Positions 44,496 to 52,548 are shown, counted from the stretch's first letter. The stretch is 64,000 nucleotides of DNA from Fibrobacter sp. (GCA_024398935.1 JAKSIH010000001.1:96327-160326); one strand, 5' to 3'. The notes: a model not told the origin generated them from the letters alone. Translations and numbers: made by a program.

Positions 44496-44867
44496 ATGGG
44501 AGTTCGTTTAAAGGTCATCGCAGTTGTGTTCGCCTTGTCTAGTGCTTTGTTCGCGCTGGATCTTTTTACGCTGCCTGCCGTAACTCCCGAACTGAAAAAG
44601 GAGGCGGGGGAGTTTTTCCAGAACGAATGCAAGGGGTGCCACCGCTGGGCGCGAAAGTTTGCGGCCCCTCCCATGAAGGAAAATGTCCAGCAGTATGTGG
44701 AACGTCCCGAGGAAATGGTGCAGTACCTGATGCATCCTACGCCGCGCCATCCCGATGTCTGGCCTGCCATGGAGATTACTCCTCTTACAGAAAACCAGGC
44801 GAAAATGATGACGGCATGGCTCATGTACCTGCTGAAAAATGAAGACGATCCTACGAGGCCCAAGTGA
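44496..44867 (+). CDS. Exported monoheme c-type cytochrome
   Basis: A 123-aa protein with a signal peptide (LKVIAVVFALSSALFA), one CKGCH haem-binding motif at about residues 44-48 (QNECKGCHRWARKFAAP) and a C-terminal helix, the layout of a small class-I-like cytochrome c. A Met that could be the sixth ligand appears in PAMEITPL. It is the first gene of a five-gene unit whose next start codon overlaps its stop. It probably carries electrons to or from the following membrane complex in the periplasm. Confidence 0.85.
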   Translation: MGVRLKVIAVVFALSSALFALDLFTLPAVTPELKKEAGEFFQNECKGCHRWARKFAAPPMKENVQQYVERPEEMVQYLMHPTPRHPDVWPAMEITPLTENQAKMMTAWLMYLLKNEDDPTRPK

Positions 44868-45433
44868 AAATCTTCATTGTGATTTTCAGCCTGATGTTTG
44901 CCTTTTTGTGGGCCGACTTCCTTTTGGGGCGTGGGGGCGAACCTCCTCGAGAGGGAGTGTCTGATTTTCCCGGCGCGCCCAGTTTGGCTATTCCCTTCAA
45001 TCATGCCTTGCACGGGGATTCCCTTGGTCTGGACTGTGCCGCATGCCATACGGGCTCCCGTTCCCAGGCTCATGCCTATTTCCCTACCAGGAAAGACTGT
45101 ATGGACTGCCATCGGTTGCCCCTGACGGAAAATGCGGGAATCGAGAAGTTGGATTCCGCCCTGGAAAAGGCGCCCGAGGAACCCTGGTCCAAAGCCTCGG
45201 TCTTACCTGCCCATGTGGTATTTCACCACGGTGTTCACGCCGCCGCAGGTGTTTCCTGTACGGATTGTCATGGCGGTGTGAAAACTTCCGGTGCAGTACG
45301 GAATTACGAAGTCAATACGTATGGCGGCGAGAAGTTCGACATGAAGACATGCCTTAGCTGTCACCGGGGAGAAACTTTTAAGGATAGAGGCTATAAGAGG
45401 GCTGCCACCTATTGCGCGGCCTGTCATCGCTAG
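44864..45433 (+). CDS. Pentaheme c-type cytochrome
   Basis: A 189-aa protein beginning at a GTG that overlaps the preceding stop (GTGA). An N-terminal hydrophobic signal or anchor is followed by five CxxCH motifs: CAACH, CMDCH, CTDCH, CLSCH and CAACH. Upstream His residues (FNHALHGD, FHHGVHAA) fit bis-His ligation as in cytochrome c7/c3 and the pentaheme subunit ActA of alternative complex III or the multihaem subunits of Qrc/Nrf systems. It should sit in the periplasm and connect to the Fe-S protein encoded 7 bp downstream. Confidence 0.92.
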   Translation: MKIFIVIFSLMFAFLWADFLLGRGGEPPREGVSDFPGAPSLAIPFNHALHGDSLGLDCAACHTGSRSQAHAYFPTRKDCMDCHRLPLTENAGIEKLDSALEKAPEEPWSKASVLPAHVVFHHGVHAAAGVSCTDCHGGVKTSGAVRNYEVNTYGGEKFDMKTCLSCHRGETFKDRGYKRAATYCAACHR

Positions 45434-45440
45434 GTATATT

Positions 45441-46343
45441 ATGGGCATGGATCGCAGGGATTTTTTGAAGACTTGTTCGCTGCTTGCCGTGGGAGGCTTG
45501 CTGTTCGGCTGCCGTAAGAATGCCCTGTCCGAAATTTCCGATGGGCTGGCCGGCAGGATTCCGGATGAGAGACTCTTTGAGGAAGAAGTCCGTCTGGCCT
45601 TGTCCATGTCCCGTAAGGAACTTGACCTGGTGGCGGTTCCCATGCCAAAGGCGCTGGAAACCAAGGGGGAGAAATCCCCGAACCGTTTCGGGATGGTCAT
45701 CGACATGGCCGCCTGCAATGGCTGCGGCAAGTGCATTCTTGCCTGCAATAGGGAAAATAATGTCCCGCTGGTAACCGAAGAAGATGCTGCCCGGGGCCGC
45801 TTCATGCACTGGATAGAAATCAGGGGAGGGGCGCCGTTCATGTGTGCCCATTGCGGGAGTGCCCCTTGCGAAAAAGTTTGCCCTACGGGGGCGGCGAGCC
45901 ATACTCCCGATGGACTCAGCACCATGATGTACAAGCGTTGTACCGGTAGTCGCTTCTGCGGAGCCAACTGCCCCATGCAGGCAAGAAAGTTCAACTTCAA
46001 TGACGCGAAGTCCTTAGGTCTTAGCCGACAGTTTAATAAGGAAGTTCCCCTGCGCAGCAAGGGCGTCATGGAAAAGTGTAGCCTTTGCCTTCATCGCCTG
46101 CAGGATGACCGTCTTCGTTTCAAGACGGAGTCTGCGGTTGCTCCTGGAGCTAGTGCCGAGTGGCGTGGGCGAGGGGTAAAGACCGCCTGCATGGAAGCCT
46201 GCCCCAGAAAGGCGATTGTCTTCGGGAACTGGCTGGATGGGGAATCCCCGCTGGTAAAGGCCGTAAGCGGTCGCACCCTGTATGCGCCAAGAAGTCTCGC
46301 TCCCTTCGATCCCTCGGTACTTTTCCTGATGGAGGGGCGCTGA
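45441..46343 (+). CDS. Tat-exported four-cluster Fe-S protein (NrfC/DmsB/ActB-like)
   Basis: A 300-aa ferredoxin-type electron-transfer subunit. The N-terminus carries a twin-arginine signal (RRDFLK at 5-10), a hydrophobic stretch and LFGC, a possible lipobox with Cys 24. Cys motifs follow for clusters: CNGCGKCILAC, CAHCGSAPCEKVCP, CTGSRFCGANCP and CSLC paired with CMEACP. In the third the second Cys is Ser, leaving three Cys, as in subunits that hold a [3Fe-4S] cluster. It should pass electrons between the cytochromes and the NrfD-like membrane protein. Its stop overlaps the next start by one base (TGATG). Confidence 0.92.
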   Translation: MGMDRRDFLKTCSLLAVGGLLFGCRKNALSEISDGLAGRIPDERLFEEEVRLALSMSRKELDLVAVPMPKALETKGEKSPNRFGMVIDMAACNGCGKCILACNRENNVPLVTEEDAARGRFMHWIEIRGGAPFMCAHCGSAPCEKVCPTGAASHTPDGLSTMMYKRCTGSRFCGANCPMQARKFNFNDAKSLGLSRQFNKEVPLRSKGVMEKCSLCLHRLQDDRLRFKTESAVAPGASAEWRGRGVKTACMEACPRKAIVFGNWLDGESPLVKAVSGRTLYAPRSLAPFDPSVLFLMEGR

Positions 46344-48079
46344 TGGCGAAACTTCTCCGGATCCTTGGGGCTGTTCTTCTGGTACCTGGGCTTATGGCCC
46401 TGTGTTCCGCCTTGCAGGTGGGGCCCGCCTCCTGGTTCACCGATGAAAAATCCTTTTGGGGGATGCCCATCTGCCTTTTCGTTTTCTGGATTGGACTAGC
46501 CCACGCGGGAACCTTGCTTTCTGCCGTGTTTCTTGCCCTCGGGGTGAGGCTGGACCGACGAACGGCCCTGCTTGCTGAACTTTCCACCTTATGTAGCTTG
46601 TCCCTTGCGGTGGTGTTCCCGCTGGTGCATCTCGGGGTCATCGAAAATTTCTACATGGTGGCTCCCTTTGTGGATTCTCGGGGCATTTTTGCAAATGCAG
46701 GTTCGCCCCTGGTCTGGGATTTCTGCTGCATTGCCGTCTATGGGTTGCTCTCCTTCCTGTTTTTCCATAACCACCTCAGTTCCAGAAACGTACCTGCCCA
46801 GGAGATCATCCGAAAACCCTTCGCCTGGTTGCTGCTGCCCCTGGTTCTTTGGGTCCATTCCGTAGTGAGTCTGGATTTTGCCGCTACCTTCGTACCGGAA
46901 TGGCAGGGGGCTTTCTTCCCGGTTTATTTTGTGGTGGGGGCGGTCTATTCTGGCTTGGCCCTGGTGAATTGTCTTCTTTGTGCCGAAGGTTATCGCGTCC
47001 GCCTTCTGGAAAAGCTGATGATTTTTTCTTCCTGGTTTATTGGCGTTATCTGGGGATGGGACTACCTGACGAAGGGCGTATTCTTTACCTGGGCCTTTGT
47101 ATTTGCGGGACTGTTGCCCCAGCTTCTTTGGGTGGGTGCCGTTCGCGATTCCCGCGTGGGGCGCCTCCTGGTGGGCCTTTCCGTGCTTCTGGGACTATTC
47201 CTGGAACGCCTCTACCTCGTTTCACCCTCTATGTCGGAACTTCCCTCCCTGGGGCTTGTGGACCTTGGACTGGTTTCTTTTTCTGCAGGGTTTTTCCTGC
47301 TCTTCTATTTTGGACTCCGCCGTTTCGTTGGCTGCTTTGTGGATGAAGGCGGAACCTTTTTCGGGGATGTGGACGGAAGCGAAATGGAGGAGGACCTGTC
47401 TGCAACGGAGCCTGCAGAAGGGGATGAAAAATATGTCAATCCGTTTTCTTCTCGGGAATTTAGGACTATCCGGTTGCCCCTCCTGCTAGGCATTCTTGCC
47501 ATGCTCCTGTTTACGGTGTGGTGCCTGAATGTTCCGGACACGGACCTTACCCTTGTGAACATGCTGCCGCTGACCTATCCGGTGTTGGCGCTGGTTGCGG
47601 GGATTTCCCTCTGGGTCAGTAGCGGAGTCCTTCGTGAAATTTCCCGCAGGGTTCTTCTGGTCGTCGTCATGTTCTGCGTTCTGTTCGGAGTCCTTGCCGG
47701 AATATTTTTCGTGGGATACCCTTCCGAAGAATCAGGTAGACAGATCCGCAGTCTTTCCTTGACAGAGCGGGAGAACAATTCTGAAAAAGAAAAAAATACT
47801 GAGAGGGATATAGGCCTAAGTTCGTCTGCTCTCCTGTGGAATGCCCGATGCAGTTCCTGCCACGGATCCGATGGGAAGCTGAATGAAAAATTTGTCCGTG
47901 AATACTATCCCGTGCCCAACACGCTGACCTTGTCCCGCCTGGATTCACTGGGAGAAGATTCCCTGTATCAGGTCATTTCAAGGGGGCGCACCAACATGAA
48001 TTCCTACGAAGGCCGCCTGACGGAAAAGGAAATTCGCGGGCTGGTTCGCTACATGCGCTTCTTGGCGGGGGAGGAATGA
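46343..48079 (+). CDS. NrfD/PsrC-like quinone-interacting membrane subunit fused to cytochrome c
   Basis: A 578-aa protein. The ATG at 46343 overlaps the previous stop and has GGAGGGG at 46331; longer upstream frames are artefacts. About ten membrane segments occupy residues 1-460, with the polar residues of NrfD-type proteins (FWIGLAHAG, WVHSVVSLDFA). A basic/acidic linker (about 475-495) leads to a cytochrome c domain with CSSCH at 503-507 and a distal Met in NMNSYEGRLTEKEIRGLVRYMRF. NrfD proteins bind menaquinone and sometimes move protons. A fused haem domain gives a built-in periplasmic electron path. No molybdopterin subunit is encoded nearby. Confidence 0.88.
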   Translation: MAKLLRILGAVLLVPGLMALCSALQVGPASWFTDEKSFWGMPICLFVFWIGLAHAGTLLSAVFLALGVRLDRRTALLAELSTLCSLSLAVVFPLVHLGVIENFYMVAPFVDSRGIFANAGSPLVWDFCCIAVYGLLSFLFFHNHLSSRNVPAQEIIRKPFAWLLLPLVLWVHSVVSLDFAATFVPEWQGAFFPVYFVVGAVYSGLALVNCLLCAEGYRVRLLEKLMIFSSWFIGVIWGWDYLTKGVFFTWAFVFAGLLPQLLWVGAVRDSRVGRLLVGLSVLLGLFLERLYLVSPSMSELPSLGLVDLGLVSFSAGFFLLFYFGLRRFVGCFVDEGGTFFGDVDGSEMEEDLSATEPAEGDEKYVNPFSSREFRTIRLPLLLGILAMLLFTVWCLNVPDTDLTLVNMLPLTYPVLALVAGISLWVSSGVLREISRRVLLVVVMFCVLFGVLAGIFFVGYPSEESGRQIRSLSLTERENNSEKEKNTERDIGLSSSALLWNARCSSCHGSDGKLNEKFVREYYPVPNTLTLSRLDSLGEDSLYQVISRGRTNMNSYEGRLTEKEIRGLVRYMRFLAGEE

Positions 48080-48510
48080 TGACGCCATTACAGAATGCCC
48101 TAGGATGCTTGCTGGCTCTGGGATGCGCTTACTTTTTCTGGAAGCCCAAGGCCCGCCTTGTTGGGAATGCGGCGATTCTTGTGGGATCCCTTTCGCTATT
48201 TGTGGCATACGCCTTTGCCGTGGGGGATACGGAGTTCTATCCCTTCCGACTGTTTGCCCTGGCACTTTGTTTTTCCACGACTTCTTTGCAGAAGGACCGG
48301 CGTCGTTTTCTGTTCCTCGCCCAGATTTTCTGGCTTTGGATAGAACTGTTCGGCAATATATCGCTTTACTATCGGGGCTACGAATTCGCAGGGACTCGCC
48401 TGGTTGCCATTGCGGGTCTTGCTCTTTGCAGCACCTTCCTTTCCAGAATTTCCAAGGAGATGGAATTTTGCCTGATGGTCTTCTGGATTGCCGTGTGGAT
48501 ATTCTTCTAG
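48076..48510 (+). CDS. Small membrane protein of the electron-transfer operon
   Basis: A 144-aa protein with about four membrane segments (ALGCLLALGCAYFFW, NAAILVGSLSLFVAYAF, FLFLAQIFWLWIELF, LVAIAGLALCSTFL). Its start overlaps the preceding stop (ATGATGA), so it is coupled to the NrfD-cytochrome gene. Many quinone-linked complexes (ActF, for example) contain such small helical subunits; this is a plausible role but I do not recognise the family. Confidence 0.6.
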   Translation: MMTPLQNALGCLLALGCAYFFWKPKARLVGNAAILVGSLSLFVAYAFAVGDTEFYPFRLFALALCFSTTSLQKDRRRFLFLAQIFWLWIELFGNISLYYRGYEFAGTRLVAIAGLALCSTFLSRISKEMEFCLMVFWIAVWIFF

Positions 48511-48563
48511 AAGTCCGCTGAATTTGCGCGATGGAATGTGGCGAGGAGGTGCGCTCGGATTCT

Positions 48564-49325
48564 CTACTTTTTCCTGACGGAAATTTCCTGTAGGATTTTC
48601 TCGGAAAGTTTGGAGAGGAGGACTGCCTTTTCGCGCTTGGCTTCGATGTCTTGAGGAGTCCGGATGAACTTTCCCAGCATGGACGGGTGACGCATGGTGT
48701 ACTTTAGCGCGAGATTGCTTGGGAGATTCTTGTAAATCAGTGGCCAGAGGTCTTTGACCAGTTCGCCCTTGCCTAGGAATTCACCGTTTATAATTGCGGT
48801 GTCTTCCGGCGTAGCCAAGTCATCAAAGGCTTTGGCCACCAGGTAGGGAATGCTGAAAATCCTTCCGCCGGCATGAGCCATGCGCAAGGCGTAATCCAGT
48901 AGTCTTAGGTGTTCGGGAAGGTCCAGGTCGAAAATTCCCGTACGCTGGATTATGCGCCTGGAGAAAACACCAAGGAGGGGATTGGGGGCTGCTACATAGC
49001 GCAGTTCCTCCCTTTCGGAAATGGGGGCGAAACCCTTGCTACCCTGGACCAGCAGGCCTCCATAAAAATGTTCCTTCAGTCGGATGCGCGGGGCGAAGGC
49101 GTCCACCATGGGAAACCCGTCGGTTGCAAGCGCCAGCTCGTTGAGAAATTCCCGGTCAATGTTAATGTGTGGATGGGCGAATACGATCCATTCCGCTTCC
49201 AGCTCATTTAGGCAAGCGTTCCAGTCGCGGGTGTGAAACCAGCCTAGGGCATCGTCTTCGAGGGTTGGTTTCCAGGAATCAAATTCGCTGGAATTGTCAA
49301 AGACAAAAACATCAAACTGTCGCAT
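48564..49325 (-). CDS. Probable glycosyltransferase-like protein
   Basis: A 253-aa cytosolic protein resembling part of a GT-A-type glycosyltransferase. The stretch EAEWIVFAHPHINIDREFLNELA looks like the nucleotide/metal-binding strand of GT2-type enzymes with a D-x-D-like centre replaced by H-x-N-x-D. FSRRIIQRTGIFDLDLPEHLRLLDYALRMAHAG resembles the later acceptor-side E-D-x-D-Y-x-L-R block. The assignment is tentative. Its start codon overlaps the stop of the PorQ-like gene by one base, so the two are translationally linked. Confidence 0.5.
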   Translation of the reverse strand: MRQFDVFVFDNSSEFDSWKPTLEDDALGWFHTRDWNACLNELEAEWIVFAHPHINIDREFLNELALATDGFPMVDAFAPRIRLKEHFYGGLLVQGSKGFAPISEREELRYVAAPNPLLGVFSRRIIQRTGIFDLDLPEHLRLLDYALRMAHAGGRIFSIPYLVAKAFDDLATPEDTAIINGEFLGKGELVKDLWPLIYKNLPSNLALKYTMRHPSMLGKFIRTPQDIEAKREKAVLLSKLSEKILQEISVRKK

Positions 49326-50335
49326 TAGAAATTAAACCTAAGTCCGAGACGATGTTCCTGACCGAGACCTTGTGCCAGATAGGAAAAACTATAGTCTACG
49401 GAGAAAAGATCGTTGGTGTAGCCGAGACCTGCGCTAATCATGTGGGCTCGGTTTGTTTCGTCCGGCCTGCTGGAGGAGGCCATCAGTTCCGTAGCATCGC
49501 GGTACAGGTCCAGCCAGGTTCTGGAAAATCCCACGCGGGCAAAGAAACTGTTGCCCAGGGTATATTCGCCACCCAGGTTTAGGAAAGGCTCCGCAAATCG
49601 CGGAAATTCCGTACTGGTGAAAAGAACCAGGCGGGGAAGGGCACGGGGGCGCATGTAGCCGCTCAGGATGAACGCCTGGGCCATGGGGTAATAGGCTTCC
49701 TCGCCGTCGTCCACGTAGTCCCGCAGGATGCAGCCAAAATCGCGGGCTGCCAGCGCCAGTCCAAACAGCTTGCTTTCGGACTGCCAGGTAATGCCCCAGT
49801 CGAATGCCAGTCCAAGGGCGGTGCGGTCGCCCTCGTCGTCCGCCAGTCTGTCGGAAGCGAACTTTAGAGTCGCTCCAAAGCGGAAATGCTTCATGGGGAA
49901 GGCAACTGTCGCCGTGGTGAGCTGGCTAAAAGGTTCGTAATCCTTGCCGGTTGCCTCGCCATATTCGTCATAACCGTCAATGGAACCATAATCCAGCCAG
50001 TTGTAGGTGACCTGCAGCAGGTACTTGTCGTAATGCCCCGTGTAGGAGAGGCTTCCCTGGTTGTCTGCGAAATCTCCCGTCTGCCAGTGAGCTTCCGCCA
50101 TGTGGTGCTTGCCCTCGGGCAGAATCAGGGAAGCGGGGTTCAGCTGGGTGATGGTTGGGTCCGTCGACGGCATGGCTCCTGCTGACTTTTCAAGAGCTGT
50201 ATTGCGGGGACCGTCAAAAGTATTCATGAAGGAAAAAACTTCCTGCCCCGCGTCGTTCTGCGTAAAGTAGGCCTGGCCCGCTACGGGCAAGAGAAGGCCT
50301 ACAGAAAGTGCGAGAGAAAGTTTCTTGAACAACAT
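49325..50335 (-). CDS. PorQ-like type IX secretion outer-membrane protein
   Basis: A 336-aa beta-barrel protein. The signal peptide starts at the ATG at 50335 (LFKKLSLALSVGLLLPVAGQA); an ATG at 50359 is also in frame. The mature part has the PorQ/PorV-family layout: an early ITQLNPASL block, then YGSIDGYDEYGEATG followed by a strand-rich FGATLKFASDRL and FDWGITWQ, ending in a terminal Phe (LRFNF). PorQ is an outer-membrane component of the type IX system that exports proteins with C-terminal sorting domains, such as the GH9 enzyme at 2036-3868. The family call rests on pattern, not on a search. Confidence 0.7.
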   Translation of the reverse strand: MLFKKLSLALSVGLLLPVAGQAYFTQNDAGQEVFSFMNTFDGPRNTALEKSAGAMPSTDPTITQLNPASLILPEGKHHMAEAHWQTGDFADNQGSLSYTGHYDKYLLQVTYNWLDYGSIDGYDEYGEATGKDYEPFSQLTTATVAFPMKHFRFGATLKFASDRLADDEGDRTALGLAFDWGITWQSESKLFGLALAARDFGCILRDYVDDGEEAYYPMAQAFILSGYMRPRALPRLVLFTSTEFPRFAEPFLNLGGEYTLGNSFFARVGFSRTWLDLYRDATELMASSSRPDETNRAHMISAGLGYTNDLFSVDYSFSYLAQGLGQEHRLGLRFNF

Positions 50336-50420
50336 GCCGTAAATGTAAAAAATAGACATGGCAAAAAAGGAATTGCATGTACACGAAAGTGAATTATTTA
50401 TGCAAAATAAGGCTTGTACC

Positions 50421-50449
50421 TTTACAAAAAAGGTGAAGTTTAATATATT
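50421..50449 (+). promoter_or_regulatory. Promoter for the tRNA-Lys/tRNA-Pro unit
   Basis: TTTACA (50421-50426) and TATATT (50444-50449) are separated by 17 bp, 11 bp before the tRNA. The -10 sequence is the same as at the tRNA-Glu and lexA promoters. Confidence 0.75.
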
Positions 50450-50460
50450 TGGTCTCACTC

Positions 50461-50533
50461 GGGCTATTAGCTCAGTTGGTAGAGCAACGCCCTTTTAAGG
50501 CGTGGGTCGAAGGTTCGAGTCCTTCATAGCTCA
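50461..50533 (+). tRNA. tRNA-Lys (anticodon TTT)
   Basis: 73-nt cloverleaf: acceptor GGGCTAT pairs with ATAGCTC, the D-arm is AGCTCAGTTGGTAGAGC, the anticodon stem is ACGCC/GGCGT with loop CTTTTAA (anticodon TTT), and the T-arm is GAAGGTTCGAGTCCTTC. The 3' CCA is not encoded. Confidence 0.96.
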
Positions 50534-50593
50534 GGAAAGGCCGGTTTCGAGTAATCGGGGCCGGCCTTTTCCTTTCAAAATCCGAGAAAAAAT

Positions 50594-50667
50594 CGGGGTG
50601 TAGCTCAGCCTGGTAGAGCGTCTGCTTTGGGAGCAGAATGTCGTCAGTTCGAATCTGGCTACCCCGA
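50594..50667 (+). tRNA. tRNA-Pro (anticodon TGG)
   Basis: 74-nt cloverleaf: CGGGGTG pairs with TACCCCG (one G-T pair), the anticodon stem is TCTGC/GCAGA with loop TTTGGGA (anticodon TGG), and the T-loop is GTTCGAA. The 3' CCA is not encoded. It is probably co-transcribed with tRNA-Lys 60 bp upstream. Confidence 0.95.
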
Positions 50668-50670
50668 TAA

Positions 50671-50706
50671 AATGAGGCCACCCCCTTGTGGGGTGGTCTC
50701 ATTTTA
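50671..50706 (+). terminator. Terminator after tRNA-Pro
   Basis: AATGAGGCCACCCC (50671-50684) pairs with GGGGTGGTCTCATT (50690-50703) around a 5-nt loop and is followed by T residues. Confidence 0.92.
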
Positions 50707-50794
50707 TATTGGGGGTAGCAGATCGAACTGCGAAGTCAGTTCGACAAAAATTACCAATGCACGAAACGAAGTGAGTGCGTATGGGAATTTTTGA
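50681..50794. repeat. 114-bp direct repeat, copy 1
   Basis: Starts CCCCCTTGTGGGGTGG and ends GGGAATTTTTGA. The second copy at 50888-51001 matches except at two positions (TTA versus TGG near 50751). The inner segment AATGCACGAAACGAAGTGAG ends GTGCGT, giving a partial dyad. Confidence 0.95.
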
Positions 50795-50887
50795 GCTTAG
50801 GCCCATAGGCCTAAGCCCGTAGGGTTCGAGTCGCTCGTCGCAGACGAGTAGCGACGAGAACAATCTGGCAACCCCGCATCCCAATTC

Positions 50888-51001
50888 CCCCCTTGTGGGG
50901 TGGTCTCATTTTATATTGGGGGTAGCAGATCGAACTGCGAAGTCAGTTCGACAAAAATGGCCAATGCACGAAACGAAGTGAGTGCGTATGGGAATTTTTG
51001 A
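50888..51001. repeat. 114-bp direct repeat, copy 2
   Basis: Second copy with a 207-bp period. It is preceded by ATCTGGCAACCCCGCATCCCAA at 50863, which recurs at 51071. This segment copies the 3' end of the tRNA-Pro gene (ATCTGGCTACCCCG) with one change. No tRNA body accompanies these 3' pieces. The open frames within these repeats are not genes. The region 50707-51126 holds only these repeats. Confidence 0.95.
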
Positions 51002-51126
51002 ATTCCAACCGAAGGTTGGAACCCCTTGGGGCGAGTGAGCCACGGCTTTGCCGTATTGCCTCGCGCAGCCATCTGGCAACCCCGCATCCCAATCCCCCCT
51101 TGTGGGGCCTCTTTCCATATATGATT

Positions 51127-52005
51127 TTACGACCCGACAGAGGTCTTGGAATCTGGAGCTGTTGATGTGTTATTTTTTTTGGACGTCATTAGCTGGCGTC
51201 TTTGCTCCTTTGACATCAATAGCAGACGTCTTTGCTCCTTTATTTTCTCCCTTATTTCCTTTTTCCGGGCTGGATACAACCATAGGTTGTCTGCCTTGTA
51301 GAATCTGTAAGTTAAGAAAGCTAAGACTGCAACGAAAATTGCCCAGAAGGCGTTTTTCGATTTTTCGCTGATTCGTAGTTCTTTGTACGCACTTTCGATA
51401 TCCTTGTTCGGGTGAAAGCTGGCGTCAAGCAGAGTGTCTTTGTGGACCTCGGCAAAAAGAGTGCCTTTGTACTGAAGCTTCTGGACATAATAGGCGTAGC
51501 GAGTGCGCCGGTCTATCTTTTTGTATTCTAGGAAATCTTCTTTGGGCGTTGGAAATATCCTGTAGTTTATTTTCGACCCCATGAATTCAACGGAATCTAC
51601 ATGAAACAAGGCTGTACTTTTTGTTTCCCATGTCCAGTACGAAACTCGTTTCGAACAGGTCTTGCTCCCGCATTTATAAGTGGAATCTCTATAGTGCTTT
51701 ACTTCTTTCTGCAATTTACGGATAACGGCCATGTAACCATTAACGCTGCTATCGCCGGCGACACCGATGGCGTTCAAATCGCCATAGGCAAATACATGCC
51801 CAAAGTCGGTATTTAGCGCGTAGTTGAATTTTTCAGACTCGGTAATCTGGATTGCCTTGTCATATTTTTCGTTTGTATCGAAAATATGCTGCTCGATCAA
51901 CCCGGCAATGTATATGCCTAAAGTCCAGAGCAAGGCTATGACAATAATGCTTACGCCAAGTTCTCGCTTAGTAATTTCAAATTCTTTGTCGGAAAAAATA
52001 CCCAT
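51127..52005 (-). CDS. Two-TM membrane protein of LemA cassette 1
   Basis: A 292-aa protein with an N-terminal membrane segment (about 16-37, VSIIVIALLWTLGIYIAGL), an extracytoplasmic domain of about 180 residues containing the Cys pair CGSKTCSKRVSYWTWE, a second membrane segment near 225-243 (WAIFVAVLAFLTYRF) and a basic, Arg/Lys-rich cytoplasmic tail. It is a clear paralogue of the gene at 53836-54591 (same openings KREL/KREI, FGHVFAYGDL versus IGHLLAYGEL, and the same Cys block). The function is unknown; the topology recalls BAM/GIDE-type two-TM proteins, but I cannot confirm that. It lies 9 bp after a LemA gene. Confidence 0.7.
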   Translation of the reverse strand: MGIFSDKEFEITKRELGVSIIVIALLWTLGIYIAGLIEQHIFDTNEKYDKAIQITESEKFNYALNTDFGHVFAYGDLNAIGVAGDSSVNGYMAVIRKLQKEVKHYRDSTYKCGSKTCSKRVSYWTWETKSTALFHVDSVEFMGSKINYRIFPTPKEDFLEYKKIDRRTRYAYYVQKLQYKGTLFAEVHKDTLLDASFHPNKDIESAYKELRISEKSKNAFWAIFVAVLAFLTYRFYKADNLWLYPARKKEIREKIKEQRRLLLMSKEQRRQLMTSKKNNTSTAPDSKTSVGS

Positions 52006-52014
52006 CTTGTATTC

Positions 52015-52548
52015 CTATTCGAGAAGATTCCTGGGGGCTTCTTCGGAGGACTGATAGTCAAGATACTTGAAATCCTGGATTTCATAGCCAAGGATGCTTA
52101 GGAATGTGCTGGTTGGGAATTTGCGGGTATAACGCTTGTATTCTTTAACCTGGGCGTTATAATGTTCTCGTACCTTGGCAATTTTGTTTTCTGTTATGGA
52201 AAGTTCTAGCATATAGTTTTCGTAGTTCTTGACAGATTTTAGTTCGGGATAGCGTTCCGCCACGGCTCTAATGTAGGCAGAGGCGTTTACGTCGCCTTCC
52301 TTTCCGTCTGGGGTACGCCCTTCCGCAATACCCTTAAGTACATCGGCTTCGTGCTTGTTGTAGGACTTTATGGCATCGGCCAGGTTGCCCAGCAGATCGG
52401 CGCGACGCTTGTACTGGACTGTCATGTCGGACTTGGCTGTATTTACCTGTTCTTCACGGAAAATGGCTCCGTTCTGGGAACTTTGTACCATGAAAACGCC
52501 GAGTACGATTACGGCGATAATAGAACCGATAACGAGAAATTTTTTCAT
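52015..52548 (-). CDS. LemA-family protein, cassette 1
   Basis: A 177-aa protein from the ATG at 52548 (AGG upstream; the longer frame adds no recognisable sequence). An N-terminal membrane anchor (VIGSIIAVIVLGVFMV) precedes the LemA helical bundle: REEQVNTAKSDMTVQYKRRADLLGNL, ENKIAKVREHYNAQVKEYKRYTRKFP and a C-terminal FKYLDYQSSEEAP. LemA proteins are membrane-anchored, mostly extracytoplasmic helical proteins of unclear function, often next to other membrane proteins. Here the partner is the two-TM protein 9 bp downstream. Confidence 0.9.
   Translation of the reverse strand: MKKFLVIGSIIAVIVLGVFMVQSSQNGAIFREEQVNTAKSDMTVQYKRRADLLGNLADAIKSYNKHEADVLKGIAEGRTPDGKEGDVNASAYIRAVAERYPELKSVKNYENYMLELSITENKIAKVREHYNAQVKEYKRYTRKFPTSTFLSILGYEIQDFKYLDYQSSEEAPRNLLE

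Noticed and set aside
46160..46342. Earlier start of the NrfD-like gene
   Set aside because: This part overlaps the Fe-S gene in another frame; the ATG at 46343 has GGAGGGG and a TGATG overlap.
50699..51118. Minus-strand frames of 61 and 70 codons ending in RSATPNIK
   Set aside because: Both lie inside the 114-bp direct repeats and are alike only because the DNA is repeated.
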